Positions 47,456 through 59,400 of a DNA stretch of 64,000 nt are shown here, piece after piece. The notes beneath the pieces are model-generated. The model saw nothing but the letters and a program-made list of their open reading frames with translations. It did not search any database and was not told the origin of the DNA. The stretch spans positions 1,740,074-1,804,073 of the forward strand of contig NW_024468510.1 of assembly GCF_001632365.1 (NCBI RefSeq), in the 5' to 3' direction. The first letter of the stretch is position 1, and each line of letters begins with the position of its first letter. Source of the DNA: Laetiporus sulphureus 93-53. Its lineage: Eukaryota; Basidiomycota; Agaricomycetes; Polyporales; Laetiporaceae. The position numbers and the translations under genes are program-made.

Positions 47456-49276
47456 ATGTTGCGAGCAGCATCGAAGGCCGTCGGGCACAGCGTTCGCCGC
47501 AGCGCGGCTGCTCCAAGTGTTGCCGCTAGGTCAGTGCACCTCGAGTGTCGATGCCGCAGGATTTGTGGGGTTGAGAATTTCTCCAGGTCATTCTCCGTCT
47601 CACAGGCGGCATGGTCGGAGCCCCCCGTGAACTCGCTTGACTCGTTCACAGAGGAGGAGCAAATGTTGCGGGAGTCTGGTGATTAGTCCCCTGATGCATT
47701 TACAGAGCTGTCGTCCACCCTAACAATTTCGCATAGTGGCACGCTTTGCGCAGGATGTCGTCGCCCCTAAAGTCAGGGAGATGGACGAAAATGAAATGAT
47801 GGACCCAACTGTTGTCAAGGGTCTCTTCGAGCAAGGGGTATGTCGGCCATTTCTCATCGCGTACATCGACGTTCAGTTCTATTCCCGCAATCAATCATGA
47901 CGTCGCACAAGTAATCATATATCAGGAATGCCTGATATTGTGATTGACATGAACTGAACGTCGATGGACTATATGCGCTTAACTAGAGGTACTAATTGAC
48001 TTTCCAGCTGATGGGTATTGAGACAAGCAGCGAGTTCGGTGGCGCCGAGTCGTCCTTCACCTCCGCCATCATCGCCATCGAGGAGCTAGCCAAAGTCGAC
48101 CCCTCCGTCTCCGTCTTGTGTGACGTGCACAACACACTCGTCAATACGATTCTGCGCAAATATGCAAATAAGGAGCAGCAGCAGAAGTGGCTCCCGCTAC
48201 TGTCAGAGTCCAAGGTATGCCTTCCAGTTCTGAGACAATTGGTGTTCGTCCGGCTGACGTCTGTGTAGCTCGGCTCGTTCTGCTTATCGGAAGCGGCATC
48301 TGGATCGGACGCGTTTGCGCTACAGACGCGTGCGGTCAAAGATGGCGACCATTGGGTTATCAATGGCAGCAAGATGTGGATTACGAACTCGTATGAGGCG
48401 GACGTCTTCCTGATCTTTGCCAACGTCAGCCCCGTATCAGCACTTAATTCTGAACACGACTAATTGGCGCGTTCTAGGCGGACCCAAGCAAAGGCTACAA
48501 GGGCATTACCTGCTTCATCGCAACGAAGGACATGGGCATCGAGATCGCGAAGAAGGAGCAGAAGCTCGGTATACGCGCCTCGTCTACGTGCTCGCTCAGT
48601 TTTGATGATTTGCGCGTGCCCGAGGAGAATGTCATTGGCGGAGTCGGCAAGGGATACAAGGTCAGCCTTTTGAGCACTGAAATCGCTTATCGCTGAATGG
48701 TCCCATTCAGATTGCCATTGAAATTTTGAATGAAGGTACTTATCGCGTTTATTTCCCAATGCACTGCGAAACTCACTTACCATTCCGTAGGCCGCATCGG
48801 CATCGCCGCACAAATGCTTGGTCTTGCACAAGGGGCATTCGAAAAAGCCGTGCCGTACACTCTCCAGCGAACGCAGTTCGGTCAGCCCGTCGGCACATTC
48901 CAAGGTCTGTCCTTCCAGCAAGCACGCGCAGCGACGGAGATCGAGGCAGCGCGCTTGCTGACGTACAACGCTGCACGTCGGAAGGAGGAGGGCCGTCCGT
49001 TCGTACAGCAGGCGGCGATGGCGAAGCTGTATGCGAGCGAAGTCGCGCAGCGCGTGTCGGGCGCGGCGATCGAGTGGGCGGGTGGCGTTGGCTTCACGAG
49101 GGAGACGGGCATTGAGAAGTACTGGAGAGACTCGAAGATCGTGAGTAGATTGTACAGCGATGTTTGCAAGATGCGTTCGCTGATACGTTTGTCCTTGATA
49201 GGGTGCCATCTACGAGGGCACGTCCAACATCCAGCTCCTGACGATCGCGAAGCTTATCCAGAAGCAATATTCATGA
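47456..49276 (+). CDS. Mitochondrial short/branched-chain acyl-CoA dehydrogenase
   Basis: FAD enzyme introducing the trans-2 double bond in beta-oxidation or branched amino-acid breakdown. Nine exons: 47456-47529, 47587-47678, 47737-47837, 48008-48214, 48269-48424, 48478-48660, 48711-48735, 48791-49140, 49202-49276; 420 aa. N-terminal presequence [19 protein letters not shown]. Family blocks: [132 protein letters not shown] and the catalytic-Glu motif [15 protein letters not shown]. This fits the ACADS/ACADSB group. The first intron (57 nt) is in frame, so retention would add 19 residues. The third intron contains a 16-bp inverted repeat. Confidence 0.93.
47864..47966. repeat. 16-bp perfect inverted repeat inside an intron
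   Basis: CATCGACGTTCAGTTC (47864-47879) and its exact reverse complement (47951-47966) flank a 71-base loop, within which ATATCAGGAATGCCTGATAT (47925-47944) forms a second hairpin. Both lie in the 170-nt third intron of the acyl-CoA dehydrogenase gene. Confidence 0.8.
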
Positions 49277-49422
49277 CACCTTTCCACTATCTCGCCTCGC
49301 GAACTCGGTGCTGTGGTCATTACTACACTTATTTCAACAGTGGTCTCAATGTACACTATGTAGATCTGCACAACGATAGCGATTAAACGATGATGAGGTC
49401 GAGGATTCCGCTACGTATGAAG

Positions 49423-50890
49423 CTAACGTTGAGATGTCCGCATAAACATAAGTACGCCCTCGTACGTCGCCCATGCAATGGCCGAATTGGGCAGTTTCCG
49501 CAGGATGCGTAGGACTGCTCCGTCGTAGAAGCCGGGTATGCCTCGTTGCTGAGTAGCGGTGAGCAATGCATGATCAATCATGAGACGGTGCTCAACTGTC
49601 GAGCGTAGCACACTCACGCGGTAGATCGTCGTGACGGTCCTCAGCAAGCCGTGATATCTGTCTTCGGTGCGGACTTGCATCTTTGTCTATCCCAATAGGT
49701 CATGACGAGTCTGGGGATTGCCACATGAAGGCGACTGAGCAGCATACCTTGATGACATCGAACGGATGCGTGGCGAGGCTAGCAATCATCCCTGCAGCTC
49801 CGGCAGAGAAGCTATGTATGCCGGTCGAGTACGCCGACGAGGTCGGTGAGACGACACTAGCTGTGCAGAGCGTCAATCGCTACACTCCCTGACGTTACCG
49901 AGAAGAGATGAAAGCGGTCAGGACGGACGCGGCGCGGGGACACACCTACTTCCGCCTTGATTTGCTCGTAGAAGAGTACGAAGAGCCCCGCGTAGGGTGC
50001 ATCGCGGAGGGACGCGGCGAGAATGCCGCGGAAGAGCTCCGAAGGGCCTGCGCGGATGAGGCTACCAAGGGCGCGGAAGACACTGGTATATGCGTATAGG
50101 TCACTCTAGGTGCAATTAGGGTAAGACGATCTGGATGTATGAGCGGCTAAGCTAGGAGCGTAGTGACTGAGAGCCCACCTCGTAGCGTGCCTTGAGCACT
50201 GCGAAAGGGTTGAGCAGGGCCCCGATGGCGACGCGCGTCGTTGCGCCCGCGAGAAGGTTTCCCTGCTTGTTAAGCTTGGGAAGGACCGAGCCTGAGTGTG
50301 TGCGCTCCGTGGCTGGTGTCGGGAGAGCAAAGTAGCGAGTAGAGGCGAGGAGCGTCCGGGTGTAGTTCAGGCCGGTAAAGTATAGTGCAACTCCAGGGAC
50401 GTTTCTTAATAGGAGGTGGGAAGGAATGAGAGGAGACGACTTGTATGAGCGGGAGATGAAATACCGTAGGAGCGTGGGTGATGTTCCTCTCCATAGGCCG
50501 AGCACTCCTTCGCTCTTGACTATATCACGGGCAATAGATACAATGGTTCCGGCAGGCCTATGGAGGAGTACATGAATATATAAAGATCACATGTAAAGAA
50601 AGAAAGTTCACGGACCTTGGCCCATGCATTGTTCCGTCGCCTTGCTGCAGGCGGGTTTTCAGAAGATCGACTGCATTCAGTACGATGTCATTGCAGAGAC
50701 CAGAGAGTGAGATGCATTAGAATGAATATCACTTCATATGTTTGATGGCTTACGCGGTTGAAGACATATGCTCGACGCGAACCCAGAAACAGCACCTTAG
50801 TCGGAAACGAAGACGAGTGAGCTCCCAATGGCACCGTGCATCTCATGCGGGTGACACACCTGACAGCAGGTGTTGACCAACATCGTTCAT
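49423..50890 (-). CDS. HEM25: Mitochondrial glycine carrier, HEM25/SLC25A38 type
   Basis: Inner-membrane carrier importing glycine for the first step of heme synthesis. Nine exons: 50860-50890, 50754-50795, 50616-50670, 50465-50557, 50179-50404, 49946-50105, 49748-49860, 49618-49680, 49423-49548; 302 aa. Three carrier repeats: LQPLDLLKTRLQQG with EGVLGLWRGTSPTLLR; NPFAVLKARYE with GPSELFRGILAASLRDAPYA; HPFDVIKTKMQVR with RGIPGFYDGAVLRILRKLPN and SAIAWATYEG. LQP-LDLLKTRLQQ and the LLNPFAVLKARYE repeat fit SLC25A38 better than other carriers. Opposite and 197 bp from the ICP55-like gene. Confidence 0.88.
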
Positions 50891-51087
50891 TAGTATTTTA
50901 ATGTTCGAGTATGTTGCTTTTCCAGGCTCGTTGAACGGGAAAAGAATAGGGAAAACAGGGTTTCTCACAAATATGAAAGCAGACGCGACGCGTAGAGCGC
51001 GTCAAGTAAGTCGTAGAGATACGCGTTCGTCACGTGCATCGCGACATCCCCTTATGTTACTCGGAGTCCTTCGCGGTGCGCAGGTTC
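50891..51087. promoter_or_regulatory. Shared promoter region of the glycine carrier (-) and ICP55-like gene (+)
   Basis: 197 bp between two divergent start codons, both for mitochondrial proteins. No specific motif is claimed. Confidence 0.5.
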
Positions 51088-53451
51088 ATGTCTTTTCGTC
51101 CGCTCGTCGCAGTTGGCAGAGTCCTGCGTGCGCAGCATCTCTCAACACTCCCAAGGTGTGCTCGTAGACAAAGATCATATGCTACACATGCCTTGGCGCT
51201 AGCGAACGCGGCCGTCAAACCCTCCAAATTCGGGCAGCCACTACATCCGTCTCATCCACATCTCCGTGAGTGGCAAACGGCATATTCATATCAGCTTACG
51301 TTGAAGATGATCAGTGAAGGAGGGGGAAATTACTCCCGGGATTACCGCGGTAGAATATGAGCACAGAAGGCGCTCTCTCATGGAAAGTCTCCCGGACGGC
51401 AGTCTGGTCCTCTCGTTTGCGGGAGACGTCAAGTATATGAGTGGTCGTGCGTGGGTCAATACGTCGATGTGATGCAAAATTGCTAAGTAGACTGCTTGTG
51501 GCAGAAATATTGTAAGCAGCGCGTTCCCTACCGCCAGGGTGCCGCTCACCCCCTTGCAGCTACAAGTACCGTCAGGCATCCGACTTTTGGTATCTCACCG
51601 GATTTGAGGAGCCAGAGGCTGTTTTGGTCCTTCAAAAGAAGCCTTCCAACGAGCGTGGGTACCGGGCTATCCTTTTCCACCGGTTACCCGACCCAGCGCA
51701 AGCAATATGGGATGGTGCGCGCACGTCTTCGGGGGACATCGTGAACATGTTCGGTCTGGACGAAGCGAAAGATGTCCAACAGCTACCAGGCGTGCTCACA
51801 AAGCTCTTGAGTGACGCGGAGCATGTATATGTAGATATGCCGGCTCGAAATAACCGTCACCGCACGCAAGGTCTCCGCTCACTATTCAAGGTGCGTTTGT
51901 GACGATTGAAGATGAGAAAATCCGGCCATTGAACATTGAACGTGCACGTTCTGCAGTACATGGGAAGTGCCTTCACCTCGCAGAAAGGCTCAATGCAGGA
52001 TTCCGTCTTGGACTCGCTCGGTGCTCTCAAACCCCGTCCACTCGCTCCAGAGGTCGGACGTCTGCGTTCAATCAAGAGCACGGCAGAACAGCAGGTTATG
52101 CGTGCCGCCGCAGATGTTAGCGCGCGTGCGCATTACCGCGTATGTCCCTTCAGCTGCTCCGTGCTAGTGCCCGATACCGATACTGCTGCCAGACGATGCG
52201 CTTCGTGGAGCCCGGTATGTCCGAGCACGACGTCGCTGCATATTTTGAGTATGTATGCGCTCGCATGGGCGCCCAGCGCCCTGCGTATGTCCCTGTTGTC
52301 GCTTCTGGGTATGTATAGCATGTCGCTGTCAAAGTCGTGCGAGGAAGTTGACGCGCTGCATGCAGTCCGAACGCGTTGGCGATCCATTACACTGCAAATA
52401 ACCAGCTCATTAGAGAGAATGAGATGATCCTTATGGATGCAGCATGTGAATACAAGTAAGCCTCTTGCAATCCGCGTCCAGATGATCACGTTGCCGTGTA
52501 CATGCGAAGCTCACGCCCTTGGCGCAGTGGCTACGCATCAGATATCAGTGCGTCTCGAGGAAGCAACCTCTTTGAATTCATGCTCTGACAACCTCTTCTG
52601 CTGCGCAGCTCGCACATTCCCGGTCTCAGGCAAGTTCACACCGGCACAGCGCGAGCTCTATGGTGCCGTCCTGCATGCGCAAAAGCACCTCATCACGCTC
52701 TGTACTGTGCACTCGGGGTTCTCGATCTCGCAGATCCACCAGAAAAGCGTCGAGTTTCTTCGCATCGAGCTTGCCGCCATCGGCTTTACAGACTTTGCGC
52801 AGTGGGATGGTGCGGTGGGGTCGAAGGTCCAGAAACAGATGGGGGAGTGTTACCCGCATTTTGTCGGGCATCCAGTCGGCATTGGTGAGTACTGAATGGA
52901 TCACAGGTCATGTTCGGTCCAGTAACAGGTCTGGCTCTGGAATGGTAGATCTGCACGAGTCCAGCCACTTCGATAGGCATCAGCCGTATGTCGCATGCTG
53001 GCCTTCTTCTCTTGATTTACTGACTGCTTGTTGTGTGCATGATAGACTCAAGCCGGGTATGGTGATTACCATCGAGCCAGGTACATTCACAAAGACATCG
53101 ACAGCTACGCACTGCTCATTTACTCCCCCCACGTTTAGGCCTTTATATTCCGCCCACACCATACTTCCCCACGAGATTCCATAACTTAGGCGTCCGCATA
53201 GAGGTACGCATACTGGTTACACAATGATCGTTCGCTGACCCACACGCGTGCTCGTACATATGTACAGGACCAGGTGCTCGTCGGCGAGCATGAACCTGTC
53301 GTGCTCACAGTGAATGCGCCGAAGGAGGTACGTACTACCCCCACGAGTCGGGGTTTGTCACGATAGCTGACCTCCTTTGCAGATTGACGATGTCGAGGCA
53401 GCCTGTCAGAGGCTCTTACCGCTGCAGGACGAATTTCGCACTGATGTCTGA
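51088..53451 (+). CDS. ICP55: Mitochondrial aminopeptidase P, ICP55/XPNPEP3 type
   Basis: M24B metallopeptidase trimming one residue from proteins after presequence cleavage. Fourteen exons: 51088-51265, 51315-51446, 51505-51511 (7 nt), 51560-51890, 51957-52139, 52193-52308, 52366-52455, 52528-52547, 52609-52884, 52949-52985, 53046-53080, 53139-53203, 53268-53327, 53383-53451; 532 aa. The N-terminus is Arg/Ala-rich (MSFRPLVAVGRVLRAQHLST). N-domain: YKYRQASDFWYLTGFEEPEA. Catalytic domain: ILMDAACEYNGYASDITRTF (two metal Asp), PHFVGHPVGIDLHES (His), MVITIEPG (Glu) and GVRIED (Glu), so all five metal ligands are present. The 7-nt exon gives the conserved MSG-Q-IFYKYRQ. Confidence 0.93.
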
Positions 53452-53672
53452 GAGACTACAAGGTTTGCTTGCATGAAAATCTAATCACATAAGATATGCA
53501 ACGCGCAGTCGAGGATTATCTATGCTATTAAACAAACCCCTCATCCGGCCTCTTTTGATATCATTCGATATCATTCAACTCATTCGATCGATACGGACAT
53601 CAACTTGACTAGATCTAAGCAGTCTTCGTGTATCTCTAGATCCAACCTTCGGACGGAATCGCACACTCTGCT
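53452..53672. other. Convergent intergenic gap
   Basis: 3' flanks of the ICP55-like gene and the permease. Includes repeats of TTCGAT/CATTCGAT near 53560-53590. No gene seen. Confidence 0.5.
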
Positions 53673-56230
53673 TCACTGAACATCAACTTCGTCGTCGACA
53701 GTCTTGCTGACGGAATCGCGACGGAGCCGAGCACCATCTCTGCCATCGATGCTGGAACTGCCAGCCTGAGGCTCTTCATCAGCAACCTCGAGCGCCCTCA
53801 GGACCTGGTCGCGGCGTAGCCACTTGTTTTCAGGAATGAAGTACCAACTAAGGATGCCAAAAATGGTGACCGCGCCGAGGATGACAGGTGCCTGAGTGCA
53901 CAAGAACCTGTCAGCTACAGCTAGAAAACTGAATGGCAAGCACTGACGAAGTTAAATGACTGAGCGTCGACTGGGAAATAGAACGGCGAGATTTGAACCT
54001 AGCAGAGCGATCTCCATTAGCTCTTTGCTGCTAGCAAACGCAATGAGGCTCTTACCGCGAAAATTAGGCCATTGAACAGTACGGCGATAATATAGAACGG
54101 CTTCCTCCACCTGCCCAAGTAGAAGTGCGACGACTTGAAATCATCCGGCGTTGCGATCAGACGCAGCAGTGCAATCAAACCGTACGCCGCAGTGGTGGGA
54201 ATGGCGCCCGCTGACGTGAGGGAGGAGAAGGCGACCGAACTGGGCAGGATCGTGCATAGCAGCGCCGCGGCGAAAACGAACATGACGGTGACGGCGTTAC
54301 GAGGCTGGCGCTGCGCGTCGACCTGTCCAATCCATCCAGAGAATGGGAGTACACCGTCACGAGCGACAGCGTAAATCAGGCGGGATGCAGCGACTATGGA
54401 GACACTCGTATTCTGCGCGGATGCATAAGTCACAGTAATCGGGAGTATGACAACATGCAACGTACAAGAATAAGTCCAAGCGTTGCGAGAATTGTCATGA
54501 AGATACTTCCGCCTTTGCCGAGCGCCATGGCGTAGATCTGGACGAATGGTTGCGGAGCGCCCAAGGAGAACAGCGTGTCCAAATCTGGCGTGCAGAAGAG
54601 GAACAGAATAGTGGTGGCGAATCCAAGGACACCCGTGGCAATGCAACTGTACAGAATCCCGCGGCCGGCGATGACACTGAAGCGAATCCATTAATGGCAA
54701 TTCATTAGTTTATCGGAGAGGAGATCTCACCTAGCATGCTTCGTCTCTTCGGCAACGTGCCCAGACGCATCGAAACCAATCATAGTCCCGGCAGAGTACA
54801 GGCTAGCAATCGGTTAGCTACGTTGGTCAAGACACGTTGGTGAGGACCTACAAGCATAAGAGGAAGTTCCATGCAGGAGGAGCCCCAGTGTCGTTGTCTG
54901 AGTGATGCAGTTCTATCAGCGACGTGAAGCTACAAAGATGGAAGCGCACATACAAACAAGAGTGAACACATCCTTGCGCGAGCGGAAACCATAGGACTTA
55001 GACACGCCGATCGGAAGCCAGATAAGGCAAAGAATGAAGTCCAGCATGTACAAAGCCATTGAGAACTTGAATACGGCGGAGTACATCCTCGGGGGAAGGT
55101 AATTGATCGCAACTGCGACAACCAGGCATCCCTCTGAAATCGCCCAGACGAGAGAGCGCCATTGAATGGTGTCGTTCCCGACACCACCTGGGTAGTTAAT
55201 GTTATACACTACCAGTTCCGAGACGATGTAGTTAGCCGACGCCTGGTAATGTGTTTCGTTGGGATAGTACTTCGCAGACGACTGATAAATGTACGTACCA
55301 GGCAGCAGTAAGCAGCGAACGTCATCCAAGCCGTACACGCCCACCAGGCAACAATGAAGCCGAAAAAACGTCCATGTTTCGGGCCGGCACTCTCAGCACT
55401 CCAGACGTAGATAGACCCGCTCAACGGCAAGGCAGAGCAGATCTCAGCCATGACGGCCGCCGTAATGAACATGCCAATCATCGAAATGATGTAGGTGGAC
55501 CTGCGAAGCGCATATAGCCATCTTGGTAGCACTCGGAAGAACAGCAACACGTACCATGTTGCAGCGGGTCCGCCGGCTTGCAACCCAAGAAAAATACCAG
55601 CACTGATGATAACGGCGTCAATAAAATAAGGAACCGCAAATTGGGATCAATGCTCACCGGACGCCTCCGATGAAGTTGAGAGCAACAAAGCTAGCCGCAA
55701 AATTCTCTACAAGGCTCCAACTACGGTGAAGTTGCTGTAATAATGCAGTGATCGCATCAGAGCGTCGAAGAAGAAAGTCTCATTGAAGCTACCTGTGTGT
55801 ATCCGAGCTTTTGCTGAGAAAGACAAAGAAAAGTGGTCAGTAAGCTCTGTTGGCACCCCCGCTGCTGCAGGGGCGATTAGAATACGGTGACACTGGGGGG
55901 CTTCCCTACGCAGGTATGAGCGCTGTTCAGGTTCAAACGGTGTGATCTCAACCCTCGCTGATCATCAGCTCCCTCCGCTCGAGTTGGTCATTATACGAAA
56001 TGGCCAGCAAGCCGGCGAGTAGCATCACAACGAGGATACCCGTAGCCGTTCCAGTCACCATGTACTGAAGATCGACGTTACCGATGATACAGTCACAGCA
56101 AGCCCTTCCCCCGCATAGTTCTTTCCAGCTGCACCATCGTAATTACCAGCTGAATCTCGTCTTCGTCGCCGAGCGAGACACGCTCGCTGTCGATCTTCGT
56201 GTCGATGATGTTTACGGTTTCGGTGTTCAT
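53673..56230 (-). CDS. Amino-acid permease (APC superfamily, fungal GABA/choline-type group)
   Basis: Plasma- or organelle-membrane transporter with about twelve helices. Twelve exons: 56147-56230, 55793-55813 (21 nt), 55658-55734, 55555-55602, 55299-55500, 54954-55242, 54852-54897, 54731-54802, 54466-54676, 54056-54412, 53948-53998, 53673-53891; 558 aa. Family blocks: KLGYTQQLHRSWSLVENFAA, FVALNFIGGVRAGIFLGL, AAVMAEICSALPLSGSIYVW, GFIVAWWACTAWMTFAAY, WRSLVWAISEGCLVVAVAIN, GTMIGFDASGHVAEETKHAR, GGSIFMTILATLGLIL, AASRLIYAVARDGVLPFSGW, FYLGRWRKPFYIIAVLFNG. The hydrophilic N-terminus (MNTETVNIIDTKIDSERVSL) comes from exon 1, separated by a 333-nt intron; the 21-nt exon is the least certain join. 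Substrate not predictable. Confidence 0.9.
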
Positions 56231-56448
56231 CTCTCGCATGAACTAGAAGCAAGAAGCAAAGGAAGAGGGAAGAGAACGATGCAGATTGAGGAGCGAGGTA
56301 CGGTATAAATACAATGCGGTTATGTAAGGATTCCACACGAGTCACTCAGGCGCCATGATCGCGATCGTGCGCCCAATGCGACAGTCCTCTCCTTGAAACA
56401 GGTACAGATGTTCATTGATAACATGAATTCATGTACAATCAGATCAGC
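56231..56448. other. Gap between eIF5B and the permease
   Basis: 3' flank of eIF5B and promoter of the permease, same strand. A TATTTATA element on the minus strand near 56300-56308 is 70-78 bp before the permease start. Confidence 0.45.
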
Positions 56449-59400
56449 TCATTGGATGTTCAGACGCTGCGTGAGATCGAGCACGTCAGTACGCCATGAG
56501 CAAAGGAACACCATACGGCAGCACTCACAGGCTTCAGTGCCTTGATAAGGAGCCATTCGTCGTTGCTTACGTCTTGCTTGAAGGAAGTCTGGATCTTTGT
56601 GAGCACCGTCCAAGGCAAAAAGAATCAATGAAGACCGACCTTCAGGACATCAATACTTTGTCGCGTGATATGGCTGTAGAGCTCGTCCTTTTCATCGAAA
56701 TGCCGCCCAAACATCTTTGCCGACTGGTACACAGCGTGTTCGATCTTCACAGCAACACCGCCGCCAGCTTGAGACTTCTTCACAATCTGTGCGAAATGCT
56801 CAGTACTTATCGGATCGGAAGGAAGTCTTCAGACGAAACTCACGTCTTGTGTCTTGTGATTGATCTCCAGCGAGGTACTACGTTCAGTTCAGTAACAAGT
56901 CGGTTGAGCGAAGTTATACATCGACATACATTCGTCCGAGGTCAATGATTTCCTTCTTTTGCGTCTCTGGGTCGACCTTGATGACACATAGCGGCGTGCC
57001 CACCCGCAACGTGCCATCCAGAATATCTACACCCAGGATGATAGGGTCACGCTTACAGAAGGCAGCGATGATCTTGAGCCTGCATGGCCAGACTGCCTGG
57101 GGAGCGGCGTCGCGCCGCTTCGCCTCCGTGATCTCGTTGTTGTACGCCGTGAAGGCGTCAAACAAGTGGTAAATAATGTCCGCTGTAAGAACCTGTTCAG
57201 CGACCGAACGTTGCGTACGAAAACTCCGAAGTGCCAACCTTTGAACAGACGAATACCCATCTCATCCGCGAGCTTCTCCGCTTCCTTGTCGACCGGCACA
57301 TCGAAGCACAGAATACATGCAAGCTCCTTCGCCTTCTCCAGCATGGTGGCCGCGCGCATGATATCCTTCTTGTGAATGGGACCGATGTTGATACCGGAGA
57401 CAGGGATCTTGCTCGACTTGAGGAAGTCGAGCAGCGCTTCCAGCGAACCCAGTGTACTCGCCTGCACGCAGACGCCGCGTCCGGACTTGTCAATCGAGTT
57501 AAGTAGGGTCGTCAGGTCGGACATGACCTCGTCCATGAGCTCCTCTTCATCGTCATCGGGGCCAACAACGAGCAAGCGGGAACCGGCAATTGCCTTCTCC
57601 AAATCCGGAGCCACGAGCTTGACACCGAGAGCCGCCTTGACCTCCTTGTGATGGACGTACGCCGACTGATGAAGTATAAATTGTCAGATTCAAAGCACAA
57701 TCTGCCTTGCAATGCACTTGCCTTGATACGCAGTTCACGAAGTGGCTGAGGCGTGAGCAGCGCACGGATCTGAGTCACGATCGGTCCGTTCAGACCACAA
57801 ACAACGATCTTGTCACCCTCGTGCAGGATACCGTTCGAGAGGACCACGTCGATAGTCGTCCCAAGACCCTCGATGACCTTCACCTCAAGCACCGTACACT
57901 CCAGCTCCGACAGGTACATCAAGCTGTCACTCATGCGCTGCTGAGTGAGGTTCACGAGAAGCATGATCATGTCCGGTACACCTTCGCCGGTGATAGCGGA
58001 GGTTGGCACCAGCGAGACGTTGCGCGCGAAGTTCTTATTCTCGTAGTAGAGCACGGCATTCAAACCCTGCTCCGCGAACGCGACGATCGTCTTCTGCACA
58101 CGATCCTCAAACTCACGCTGCACGGAGCGCTTCTGCTTCGCGAGCGAGCTGCGGAAATCATTGTCTGGCGTGGCTTCCCAGCCATACATACGATCGATCT
58201 GAAAGAACATTAGTCGATGGTGCGTACGATTCACAGCAGTCGACGAACCTTGTTCAGAGCTACGATGAACGGCGTCTTACGATCCCTGAGCAATCGGAGC
58301 GACTCCAGTGTCTGGGGCTCAAGACCGTGCTGATCAAGGAATCAGATCGTGCGATTAGAATAAGGAAGACGTTCGGGACGTACCATGATATCGACCACCA
58401 GAATGGCAATGTTACATAGCGAGCTTCCACGGGAACGCAAATTCGTGAAAGACTCATGACCGGGGGTATCGATGACCAACAAGCCAGGAATCTTGTATTC
58501 CTGCGAGCCATCCTGTGAAGAAACACAGCATGAGCAAGTCCGTGAGATAAGCAAACCAAGAAGAGCACGAGCCTTGTTGAGGATAGCGGTCTTCGTCTTG
58601 ATCGCGTCGATGGGGAAGTAGGTTGCGCCAATCTGCTGCGTGATACCACCCGCTTCGCCTTCCTGCACGTTAGTTTGCCGAATCTACACAGCGCACCAGA
58701 CGATGCCGTCAGCAACTACCTTCGCACAAAGCTCGTTCACGACTCACCTTGTCGAGCAACTTCGTCTTTCCCGTATCGACGTGTCCCAGGATGCAACAAA
58801 TCGGGCTCCGCAAATTATCCTTCGACCTCGCCGCCAGCGCCGCCTCGTGCACCTTCGCCCGCCGCTCCGCAGCCTCCGCCTTGCGTTGCGCCGCCATCTG
58901 TTGCGTCTTCGTCATCCCATCCGAGTCCTCGCTTGACGACTCATCTTCGCTCGATTCTTCCTCTTCTGACGATTCCTCCTCGGAGCTCTCCTCTTCTGAC
59001 GATTCCTCCTCGGCCGCCGCGCCATGACCCTTTGCTGGCGCGGGTGCGGCTGCCGCCTTCGCTGGTACTGCTTTGGCTGGCGCTGCTTTAGCTTCAACAG
59101 CACGTTTGGCTGCGCCATTAGCTGCACAGAAGCTTCAGTAAGCGATGTCCTTTGCAATGCAATGCACCAACAGACTTACCAGCCGACTTCTCCTTCGGCG
59201 ATTCAGGAGCCTTCTCTTCCTCTTCCTCACTGTCGTCCCACGACTCCTTCACGCCCTCCGCAGGCTTCTCCTCGTCGCTGCTCGCCTCCCAGTCGCTCTT
59301 CACGCCATCTCCCTCCGGCTTCGCCTCCTCCGGCTGGGGTGCAGGCTCAGGTGCAGGCTCAGGTGCAGGCTCGGGCGTGGCGGGCTTCTCCTCCAGCGCT

